Origin: RUG100 sp034927505
GTDB lineage: Bacteria; Bacillota; Clostridia; Peptostreptococcales; Anaerovoracaceae
Length of the DNA: 21,039 bases
Assembly: GCA_034927505.1 (NCBI GenBank)
Contig: JAYFPY010000020.1
Coordinates: 1 to 21,039 of the forward strand
Direction: 5' to 3'
Both the position numbers and the translations under genes were made by a program. Of this stretch, positions 14,113-21,039 are shown piece after piece (the stretch's first letter is position 1; each line of letters starts with the position of its first letter). The notes under the pieces are model-generated. The model saw nothing but the letters and a program-made list of their open reading frames with translations. It did not search any database and was not told the DNA's origin.

Positions 14113-14565
14113 ATGTATTATAAAAATAGAATAATAGGCGTGATACAGATCGGTGTATCGTGCATATTGAGTTTTGATCTGTACAGAGATTATATGTGTT
14201 ATGGCGAATATTCAGATGACATATTATATTATATGTGTACATTACTGCCGGGATTCGTTGCCCATAATTGGATATTGCTGTGCACCGTGTTATTTATGCC
14301 TCATTTCACAGCTTTTGCGACAGGCATTATAAACATTGCATATATCCATAGAAAACGATATGAAACTCCATTGTGGCTGCTGCAATTGATTATTTCAGGA
14401 GCCGGAACAGCAATATCGATGTTTTACATAATCACGTCCATTTCAAGTTATTATAACGCCAGTGTTCTGCCGCCATATATTTGTATATGTGCATGTAACA
14501 TATTGCTTGTGTTATATTTGATATTTGGCAACAGAAAAACAGGCAGACATGTACAGCAAAAATAG
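14113..14565 (+). CDS. Four-helix membrane protein, probable immunity protein (copy 1)
   Basis: This 150-residue membrane protein has about four hydrophobic helices (near residues 7-24, 50-75, 87-108 and 117-138) and a basic C-terminal tail. ATG 14113 follows AAGAGG and lies 16 bases after the LXG toxin stop, the usual place of an immunity gene. It is clearly paralogous to the next protein: both begin MYxKNRIIGV, share AxNW near residue 50, the H-x-x-A-x-A-x-G-x-I-N-x-AYI segment, LWxxQLxIS, and SYY. The sequence is AT-rich with many TAT and ATA codons. A membrane immunity protein suggests the toxin acts at or through the membrane. The function is inferred from position only. Confidence 0.78.
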   Translation: MYYKNRIIGVIQIGVSCILSFDLYRDYMCYGEYSDDILYYMCTLLPGFVAHNWILLCTVLFMPHFTAFATGIINIAYIHRKRYETPLWLLQLIISGAGTAISMFYIITSISSYYNASVLPPYICICACNILLVLYLIFGNRKTGRHVQQK

Positions 14566-14977
14566 GATCATAGGGGTTGTGCTGATAGCTGCAGGTGCTT
14601 TTCTGGCAGCGTGGTATTACAACTATATTTATACATATGACGACGGAATATATTATATTGCAAATGTGATCGTACCTGAACATATTGCCGATAACTGGTA
14701 CGTCATGTTGCTGTGGCTTTTTGTTCTCCATATTTCGGCGATAGCTGTCGGCGTGATCAATACAGCTTACATAAAGAAGAAAAAATACAATACAGCACTT
14801 TGGAATGGTCAACTGGTTATTTCAGTGCTGGGAACGATATTCTGCCTGATATTCATAATCGCAGGAAGTCTGAGTTATTACAGATGGTCGATTATAACAG
14901 ATTATATTATTGCAGCACCGGTCAACATAATTATGATAATCTATTTAATGTATCAGAAAAAGCATCATAAGGGTTGA
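14549..14977 (+). CDS. Four-helix membrane protein, probable immunity protein (copy 2)
   Basis: This 142-residue membrane protein has four hydrophobic helices and is a diverged tandem copy of the preceding gene. I chose ATG 14549 because the protein from there aligns from its first residue with copy 1 (MYSKNRIIGV against MYYKNRIIGV); the frame also allows a TTG at 14525 without a ribosome site. The start overlaps the end of copy 1 by 17 bases and has only a weak AGGCAG before it, so translation is probably coupled. It could protect against the same toxin, or against a related toxin held by rivals. The MerR-type promoter begins within its last codons. Confidence 0.78.
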   Translation: MYSKNRIIGVVLIAAGAFLAAWYYNYIYTYDDGIYYIANVIVPEHIADNWYVMLLWLFVLHISAIAVGVINTAYIKKKKYNTALWNGQLVISVLGTIFCLIFIIAGSLSYYRWSIITDYIIAAPVNIIMIIYLMYQKKHHKG

Positions 14978-15004
14978 CTTGGAGCGCACTCCAGGTTGTA
15001 GAAT
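14974..15004 (+). promoter_or_regulatory. MerR-family type promoter (19-bp spacer with dyad)
   Basis: TTGACT (14974-14979) and TAGAAT (14999-15004) are separated by 19 bases, the unusually long spacing that MerR-family activators need. Within the spacer TGGAG (14980-14984) and CTCCA (14989-14993) form the inverted repeat, close to the CTTGGAGT...ACTCCAAG operators of NmlR/AdhR-type regulators. No MerR-family gene and no typical target gene is present nearby in the window. Confidence 0.7.
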
Positions 15005-15187
15005 AAAAGCAGATATACAAGGAGAGAAAAATAAAAAGTCCACAGTATCTGAATGTATTATGACACAAACAGTAAAAATGGAAAGGAGAGTATGATTAAG
15101 CCTTAAATTAATCAGACAAGGGAAAATGGAAGAGAAATGATCATCAAACATTTAAAATAAAAAACCATTATACTAAAGAGGGGTGCG
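15005..15187 (+). pseudogene. Decayed leader or gene remnant after the MerR-type promoter
   Basis: The 183 bases hold several good ribosome binding sites that lead nowhere: AAGGAGAG before an ATA triplet (about 15019-15034), AAAGGAGAG before an ATG with a stop four codons later (about 15084-15105), and an ATG with a seven-codon frame near 15137. I see no gene of useful length on either strand. The pattern fits a deleted or eroded operon downstream of the MerR-type promoter. The original gene cannot be named. Confidence 0.35.
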
Positions 15188-15226
15188 ATGAAAAATGCAT
15201 CTGGATTGGAGATTGAAAATGGATAG
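15188..15226 (+). CDS. Possible 12-codon leader peptide overlapping the next start
   Basis: GAGGGG followed by ATG 15188 opens a frame MKNASGLEIENG that stops at TAG 15224-15226, overlapping ATG 15219 of the next gene in a different frame. It may be a short coupling leader, or the true N terminus of the gene broken by a frameshift. It is too short for protein-level evidence. Confidence 0.3.
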   Translation: MKNASGLEIENG

Positions 15227-15752
15227 AATCAAAATATCGTTTAAAAATGTAGATGGAACCTTTGAAGACAAAAAGGTATATGAATTCCTTGAGATGCTTG
15301 GACCGAATGTAGCAAGATACTTGGCCGGAGCATATACAGTATGTAACTGTGTGAAAGCAATTGATGAAAATGGATCACAATGTACATTGGATCTGCTGAC
15401 ACTTAGATATATTGCAAAAAAATACAAAATCAATACAGAGGATGATTTGATCGAACTTTTATCCAAGTACAACGGGCAGCTGACAGAAGAACCTTCAGGC
15501 GATGGAGTATTGGATTTAGAATTCGGTAGCGACGGCAGCGACAGAGGCAAGGAACTCTATGACTGCTTGGCCTCGTTGTCGGCATATGACAGGCGCGAAA
15601 AAATCGCTAACACGTTGAAAAAGTTTTGGCTGATAACGAAAGATATGGAGTATGTACAGATGCAGGCAGATGATCTGTTGTTCGGCTTAGCTAGTGTCTA
15701 CAAATCGGCCAAGAATCCGAACTGGACCCACACTATAATGGACATTATCTAA
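15219..15752 (+). CDS. Hypothetical 177-residue cytoplasmic protein
   Basis: I chose ATG 15219 (MDRIKISFKNVDG) because TGGAG lies eight bases before it; the frame also allows ATG 15195, which would add eight residues but lacks a ribosome site. The protein has a short strand-rich opening, a helical middle (VYEFLEMLGPNVARYLAGAYTV), an acidic linker (about 95-115, with GSDGSDRGKELYD) and a helical C terminus (REKIANTLKKFWLITKDMEYVQMQ). It has no signal peptide or membrane span. I do not recognise a family. It lies between the LXG immunity genes and the RHS gene, so an immunity or accessory role is possible but unproven. A 12-codon frame with a better ribosome site (15188-15226) overlaps its start. 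Confidence 0.7.
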   Translation: MDRIKISFKNVDGTFEDKKVYEFLEMLGPNVARYLAGAYTVCNCVKAIDENGSQCTLDLLTLRYIAKKYKINTEDDLIELLSKYNGQLTEEPSGDGVLDLEFGSDGSDRGKELYDCLASLSAYDRREKIANTLKKFWLITKDMEYVQMQADDLLFGLASVYKSAKNPNWTHTIMDII

Positions 15753-15783
15753 ATCCTATGTCCGTAATATACGATTCCACAAG

Positions 15784-15818
15784 ATTTTGGAGTGAGCCAA
15801 AATTATTTATGTTTTTTT
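15784..15818 (+). terminator. Possible weak terminator after the 177-residue gene
   Basis: ATTTTGG (15784-15790) pairs with CCAAAAT (15797-15803) around a six-base loop, and an AT-rich stretch with seven T's follows (15812-15818). The T-run is eight bases from the stem and the stem is AT-rich, so efficiency is doubtful. Confidence 0.3.
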
Positions 15819-15907
15819 GTGCATTTTTTGTAACGCTGTGCCATGTTTCACGTCTATATATGTGTAAGGGTGGATTTTGCCCGGAAATGATCGGAGGATG
15901 AAGAAAC

Positions 15908-18900
15908 ATGAAACACTTTGCATGCAAACTGACAGCAGTCATAATGGCAGTACTGGTCGGGATAGTATTTTTCCCGGCGGAAGGCCTGGCGGCAGGGACG
16001 GGAGCCGGTGGACCTCAAACGGTAACGGCTGGGAAAGATAATGCTGTAATGAGTCAGAATACAGAAAACTCGACCACATTTGACATGGGCGATGGAGAGA
16101 AAAAGACGGTATTCTATTCAGACAGTATGAGATATAAGGATGAAGACGGGGAACTTGTCGACTATGACCCCGCCCTTGTAGAAACCGTGAAAAAAGATGG
16201 ATACAGTTATGAAAACAAGAAGGGTGATGCAAAGCAATACATGCCGGAAAAGCTGACAAAAGAGACCCCGGTCCTGCTGGAAAAAGACAATTATCGTGCT
16301 TCATTCATTCCGTTGGAACAGACCATGAAAGATATGGACAGCGATTATGAAGCGGCAAAGTTGAAATCGGAAAAAACAGCTACGCCTTACGAGGAAGAAA
16401 AGACAGTGCCGGTGACGGCGGAATATGCGGCGAAAGATAAGAGCTCATCTCTTGAATATATATCTGTCAATACAGGAATAAAAGAAAACCTAATATTGAA
16501 TAAAAAACCGGATACAAATATAAAAGAATTCGAGATAAAAATGAAAGATATGTATCCGAAAAAGAATGCTACAGATGAGGGCATAACATTCTATGATAAA
16601 AGGACTGACAAAATAGCGGCTTCAATAGCAGCGCCGTTTATGAACGATGCATCGAAAAAAGCTTACAGTGATGATATCACACAGGACATCAGAGAAAAAG
16701 CGGGAGAGAATGACACATATATCATTACGATTGCTTTGGATGAAGATTACCTTGCAGACAGCAAACGCCAGTATCCGGTAACTGTAGATCCGTCTTTTAC
16801 ATGGGATACGAATTCTGAGTTCAGGTCGGTATATGTAAGCTCAGGATACAAAAACACCAATTTTTATGACAGCGGGATCAAGATAATAAATGCGGGCAAA
16901 AATTCAACAGGGATCTTCCGTACATATTTAAGGTTTGATGGATTCACAGCAAAAATCAAAGATAAATCAGTGACAAAGGCCACAATGACTTTATATGAAA
17001 CAGGCAGCGGGGCTGCCGGACAGACAGTTCAGGCACACAGAGTGACAGAAGACTGGACGAGAGGGGGCCTGAAGTGGAACAACAGACCATCGTATGTTTC
17101 GTCTTCATGTTATGATTCTTTCAAGACATCAAGGACATCAAAGACCAAAAAGACCCTTGATATGACATCTCACGCCAGAGCAGTGGCGGACGGAAAGATC
17201 ACTTCATATGGGATCATGCTGAGGAACAAGCAGGAAAGTTCAAATGGATATACGGAATTCTACAACGCAAGATATGCAACTGCCAAGTACAGACCAAAAA
17301 TGACAGTGACATATTATGACAAGCCGACAACGGCAGGAAGCGTATCGCTGGCTCCTCAATATGTAAAAAAGGGGGCAGCTGCCAAAGTCAGCTGGTCAGG
17401 CATAAAGTCATCTATATTGAATTCAGTGCAGTACAGGATCGCTGCGTGCAATGATGCGGGGACTGTGACCAACGAAACGGCAGTGCCGTACATAGCAACA
17501 GGAGTAAAGACAGCAGCCGGCACAGTTGGCGTGTCAAAAACATCAGCGCTTGCAGAAGGGTGGTATAACATATATGTGAGAGGCGTGGATACGGCAGGCT
17601 ATGCGGGAGCAGGAAAAGGATATACGTTCTTTATTGACGGAACAGCACCGACGATATCCGCCGCTGTTTCAAACACATCCACGGAGAGTGAACCTTCAAA
17701 AGTAAAATCTCCGGAGATCACATACACGGCATCGGATAAATACGGAGCATCCGCTCAATACAGAATAGACGGAGGCGCTTTCAAAAATATTACTACTGCG
17801 GGGAAATTCAATGTACCTGCAAATGAAATGGATAAAACGGGGACTCACACGATCGATATCAGAGCCGTGGACAAGGCGGGGAATGTCAGCGGCTTGAAGA
17901 CGTTCAGCTATTATATAGACAACACATCGCCTGAGATAAGCGACGTGAAAATAAAAACAAAGGATAAAGAAGAACTGGGAAATGACTGGACGTCCGACGG
18001 AGAGCCTCACATTTCAGCAGGCAATATCAAAGACAGTGAAAGCGGGATAGATGAAGGAACGTTCAGATATGCGGTGAAAGGATCCGATGACGGAAAGCCG
18101 GCGGACAACGAATACAAGATGCCTGCAGAACTTCACTTTGCCAAAAAGGGAAATGAAGATGTCTACAGCGCCGATTTTGACCTTGATGAAGGAGACAGGA
18201 ATAAACAGACAGGGGAATACAAAATATATATAAAGGTGTGTGATAAGACCGGCACTGCCGGTATATCATCTGTCTCCTTCAGAAAAGATATCGAAAAACC
18301 AACAGGGAAACTGACAGTACAGAGCGGCGGTAAGGTCGTAACAGAGCTGCAGGATACAGTGCAGGTGATCGGAGAATCAGAAGATGGGCACAGCGGAGTG
18401 GCAGACAGCGACGTGAAACTGTACAAGAAAAATGAAGCCGGAGAGGAGTATGCAGCGACCATATACAGTGGGTACAGCATAGATAAGGAAAAATCGCTGG
18501 ATACGAAAAAGTTTGAAAACGGAGATTATGTCCTGAAAATGAATGTAGTCGATAATGCCGGAAACAGATCGGACACTGTGGAACAAACGGTAAAGATCGC
18601 AAACAGGATGGAGGCTCCGAAAGTAACAGCGACTCCTACTGCAGACAGTACAGCCAAAGTGCATTGGGAATACAAGAGTGAAAAAAATGATTTGAAGGAG
18701 ATTCAGTACAGATTAGACGGGGCGGATACGTGGGGCACAGCATCTGCCGGCAACAAGAAGAGCGGCGATATCGATGTTGAGCTGCCGTCCGGTGAAGGCA
18801 CATATAACGTGACCGTAAGACCGGTGGACATAGACAATGTGGTCGGGAAAGAAAGAACGGCGATCTGCATCGTTGATAAAACAGCGCCTGAAGCAAAACT

Positions 18901-21039
18901 TGTTTCTTTTGAACAATGCATGCTGAAAGGAACAGCAGAGGATGAAAGACTGAACAAGTGGGAAGTGGAGATAAAGGAAAAAAGCAGTGAAGAAAGTTCA
19001 TACACAAAGGTCCTGTCGGGAACAGGTAATATCAAAAACGGGACTTTTGGAATAATAGATATCACAAACAGCGTATATGATGCAGGGAAAACATATACAA
19101 TAAAACTGACAGCAGAAGATACCTGCGGCAATAAAAAAACTGATACTATGGATATCAGAAAGACAGATGGGATGATCTGTGCAAAAGTGATCGAACCTGT
19201 ATTCAGGATAGAACGCCCGGATGAGCAGGGGTATGACGGCGAAAATATAGAGATCGGAACAAATACAAGATCCATAGGGATAAAAGGTGATGGTACGGTC
19301 GGATCGGTCGTATCCAATGCCGGCAATGCAAAATGGTATGAAAACAATAATCTTGCAGCTGCAGGAGAAAAGTACGAAGGAGATGCAGCAACGGGGTTCA
19401 AGGGGAAAACCCAGGACAGCCCTGTCAGGATCGCAGCAGTTATAAACGGACTGCTGGGAAAGCCATATTACAGTATGCCGCTGATAGAAAATGCTGCATC
19501 AGATGGTCTATCATTTACCGGAGGCGAGATATCGGGGCAGAGCATTACAAAAACATTCAGACTGTCAGGGCCCGCTGTCAGCTTTAGACTGTATGCCGGA
19601 AATGGGGAAAATGCACCGACATATCAAGTGAAAAAAGATGATGGGAGTTATGCGGAGATCACACCGGGAGATACTGTTACGGCAGTATCCATTTCCGGAA
19701 GACTTGAAATGGAAGAAATAACTGTAAAGGCAACAACGCCAAATGGAACGGCACCGTCGGAAGCAGCAAGTGCAAAGATAGTAACAGATATGCTTGAAAA
19801 AGAAACATATACAGTTTCAAAACTGGAGAACTATCGACCGGTCAAGGTATCTGCAAAAGATAAGATCAATTACAAAACATATATAAAATGGGAACCGGTC
19901 GATGAAGATGCTGCTTTGAGCGGTGATGTTGCATATGAAGTGTTCAGAGGCACAGAAGAAGGATTCATACCTTCTGAAGATAACCTGGTCGCAAAGGACA
20001 TATCGGCATTTTACTTCAGTGATCCCAACATAGAGTACGGCGGTAGATTTTACTACAAGGTCCGTGCTGTGGAGAAAAACACAAAAGGCGAAACGGTAAA
20101 AACAGGCGCATTCTCAAAAGAAGTATCGAGCAGAGTTGTGGATTCAAATGAATATACAAAGAGAATGGGTTCAAAAGAATACTGGGATTATGCAAAGCAG
20201 CAGACCCCGTCAGGCAGCATCAGCATCGAAAAAAGCGAGGGAAATATGATGTATTCTCAGAGCGATGTTGAGGTGGATAATGAAAAGCTGCCGGTAGAGA
20301 TCACAAGAGTATACAACAGCAGATCATCCGCAGTGTCGGCATTCGGCAGGGGATGGAACCATAACTACGATCTTGAGCTTTTGAAAATATGCGGCAAGGA
20401 AGAAGCGAACACAGATGATTATGTGTTCAAGGATGCTGAAGGGACTATATATACATTCACAAAAAAAGACGGGAAAGACGGGTTCGTATCTTCCATGGGG
20501 AAGGAATACGATCTTAAAAAAGAAGAAAAGACCGAAACTGTAGATCCGGGAGCTGCAGGAGCTGTCAGTATCGCCAGCAGTTTTACAATGAAAGACAAAG
20601 AAAACACGGAATACAGATTCAACAGCGGCGGACAGTTAGTATATATGACTGAGCCAAATGGGAACTACATGCTGTTTGATTACGACAAAAAGAAAGGCGT
20701 GTTGACAAAAGCAACCACATCGAAGAACATACAGATCGGATTCAAATATGAAAACAGCGACTATCCACTGCTGATCACAGGGATAACGCTGCCGGACGGC
20801 ACAGGTATGGAATATTCGTATGATGGCGAGGGCAACCTAGTTAATGCTTCAAGAGTAGCAGGGAATAATCATATTGATTACAGAATTGAGTATGCAGGCA
20901 ATGAAAGTGACGAAACTGTAATATCGAAAATCAGCGATGGTATGGGAAATGCATATCAAGTAGGATATAATGGTGACAGAGCAGATTCCATAACTGCGCC
21001 TGACAGCAGCGGCATCAGACTGACATATAACAACGGAAG
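15908..21039 (+). CDS. Secreted DNRLRE/RHS (YD-repeat) protein, partial at the right edge
   Basis: The frame is open from ATG 15908, preceded by GGAGG at 15893-15897, to the end of the window: 1,710 codons and no stop. Residues 1-29 form a signal peptide (basic start, hydrophobic core TAVIMAVLVGIVFF, cleavage near GLAA), so the protein is exported. About 298-471 is a DNRLRE domain (FRTYLRFD, TEDWTRGGLKWNNRPSY). From about 475 to 1300 there are Ig-like repeats, each starting with a TAP- or TSP-type turn (near 579, 674, 796 and 989). An FN3-like domain lies at about 1321-1390. The RHS-associated opening domain (PVEITRVYNSR, then FGRGWNHNYDLEL) lies at about 1460-1495, followed by YD-type repeats (EYSYDGEGNL). 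The architecture is like WapA-type contact toxins, whose C-terminal tip is a variable toxin with immunity genes downstream. Both would be outside the window. A purely adhesive role is also possible. Confidence 0.9.
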   Translation, partial: MKHFACKLTAVIMAVLVGIVFFPAEGLAAGTGAGGPQTVTAGKDNAVMSQNTENSTTFDMGDGEKKTVFYSDSMRYKDEDGELVDYDPALVETVKKDGYSYENKKGDAKQYMPEKLTKETPVLLEKDNYRASFIPLEQTMKDMDSDYEAAKLKSEKTATPYEEEKTVPVTAEYAAKDKSSSLEYISVNTGIKENLILNKKPDTNIKEFEIKMKDMYPKKNATDEGITFYDKRTDKIAASIAAPFMNDASKKAYSDDITQDIREKAGENDTYIITIALDEDYLADSKRQYPVTVDPSFTWDTNSEFRSVYVSSGYKNTNFYDSGIKIINAGKNSTGIFRTYLRFDGFTAKIKDKSVTKATMTLYETGSGAAGQTVQAHRVTEDWTRGGLKWNNRPSYVSSSCYDSFKTSRTSKTKKTLDMTSHARAVADGKITSYGIMLRNKQESSNGYTEFYNARYATAKYRPKMTVTYYDKPTTAGSVSLAPQYVKKGAAAKVSWSGIKSSILNSVQYRIAACNDAGTVTNETAVPYIATGVKTAAGTVGVSKTSALAEGWYNIYVRGVDTAGYAGAGKGYTFFIDGTAPTISAAVSNTSTESEPSKVKSPEITYTASDKYGASAQYRIDGGAFKNITTAGKFNVPANEMDKTGTHTIDIRAVDKAGNVSGLKTFSYYIDNTSPEISDVKIKTKDKEELGNDWTSDGEPHISAGNIKDSESGIDEGTFRYAVKGSDDGKPADNEYKMPAELHFAKKGNEDVYSADFDLDEGDRNKQTGEYKIYIKVCDKTGTAGISSVSFRKDIEKPTGKLTVQSGGKVVTELQDTVQVIGESEDGHSGVADSDVKLYKKNEAGEEYAATIYSGYSIDKEKSLDTKKFENGDYVLKMNVVDNAGNRSDTVEQTVKIANRMEAPKVTATPTADSTAKVHWEYKSEKNDLKEIQYRLDGADTWGTASAGNKKSGDIDVELPSGEGTYNVTVRPVDIDNVVGKERTAICIVDKTAPEAKLVSFEQCMLKGTAEDERLNKWEVEIKEKSSEESSYTKVLSGTGNIKNGTFGIIDITNSVYDAGKTYTIKLTAEDTCGNKKTDTMDIRKTDGMICAKVIEPVFRIERPDEQGYDGENIEIGTNTRSIGIKGDGTVGSVVSNAGNAKWYENNNLAAAGEKYEGDAATGFKGKTQDSPVRIAAVINGLLGKPYYSMPLIENAASDGLSFTGGEISGQSITKTFRLSGPAVSFRLYAGNGENAPTYQVKKDDGSYAEITPGDTVTAVSISGRLEMEEITVKATTPNGTAPSEAASAKIVTDMLEKETYTVSKLENYRPVKVSAKDKINYKTYIKWEPVDEDAALSGDVAYEVFRGTEEGFIPSEDNLVAKDISAFYFSDPNIEYGGRFYYKVRAVEKNTKGETVKTGAFSKEVSSRVVDSNEYTKRMGSKEYWDYAKQQTPSGSISIEKSEGNMMYSQSDVEVDNEKLPVEITRVYNSRSSAVSAFGRGWNHNYDLELLKICGKEEANTDDYVFKDAEGTIYTFTKKDGKDGFVSSMGKEYDLKKEEKTETVDPGAAGAVSIASSFTMKDKENTEYRFNSGGQLVYMTEPNGNYMLFDYDKKKGVLTKATTSKNIQIGFKYENSDYPLLITGITLPDGTGMEYSYDGEGNLVNASRVAGNNHIDYRIEYAGNESDETVISKISDGMGNAYQVGYNGDRADSITAPDSSGIRLTYNNG

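Noticed and set aside
15939..20622. Many open frames on the minus strand opposite the RHS gene
   Set aside because: They are shadows of a single long + strand gene with signal peptide and known domains. None has a ribosome site or family resemblance.
1..21039. CRISPR array, rRNA genes or an intact insertion sequence
   Set aside because: I saw no regularly spaced repeats, no rRNA sequence and no transposase gene on either strand.

Overview
The window looks like the chromosome of an anaerobic Firmicute of the class Clostridia. The evidence is strong AAGGAGG-type ribosome binding sites, abundant AGA, ATA and GGA codons, low to moderate GC, a LysO exporter split into two genes, and a type VII (LXG) toxin locus. 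I cannot fix the genus.

Bases 1 to about 6825 look like the right-hand part of an integrated mobile element. It carries a single-polypeptide MmeI-like restriction-modification enzyme (232-3021), a small unknown protein, and an ADP-ribosylglycohydrolase (to 4253). Convergent with these is a tightly coupled minus-strand operon of four genes (6426 to 4309): an Amidoligase_2 family ligase, an unknown 135-residue protein, a gamma-glutamylcyclotransferase-like (AIG2/GGCT) protein, and an unknown 111-residue protein. The element ends in about 400 bp of non-coding DNA with a perfect dyad, a spaced direct repeat, a strong rightward promoter, and the 3' end of a tRNA gene (T arm, acceptor strand and CCA, 6794-6825). 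I read this tRNA piece as the attachment site at the element's right end. The intact tRNA and probably the integrase would lie left of the window.

Bases 6865-11781 are ordinary chromosome. An Mrp/NBP35 iron-sulfur carrier ATPase and phosphate acetyltransferase form a pair ending at a good terminator. A second operon follows from a near-consensus promoter at 8762-8790: split LysO exporter (two overlapping genes), a MoxR-type AAA+ ATPase, and a CoxE-like VWA partner, closed by a 10-bp terminator hairpin.

Bases 11923-21039 are an inter-bacterial competition region. It opens with an LXG toxin cassette: two small helical partners, a 566-residue LXG protein, and two tandem paralogous four-helix membrane proteins that are probably immunity proteins. 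A MerR-type promoter with a 19-bp spacer follows, but no intact gene it would control lies next to it. Next are a hypothetical gene and a very large secreted DNRLRE/RHS (YD-repeat) protein. That protein is open for at least 1,710 codons and runs off the right edge, so its probable toxin tip is not visible.

The best candidate for a little-described system is the four-gene amidoligase/cyclotransferase operon, which pairs an enzyme expected to form amide bonds with one related to enzymes that release glutamyl groups.
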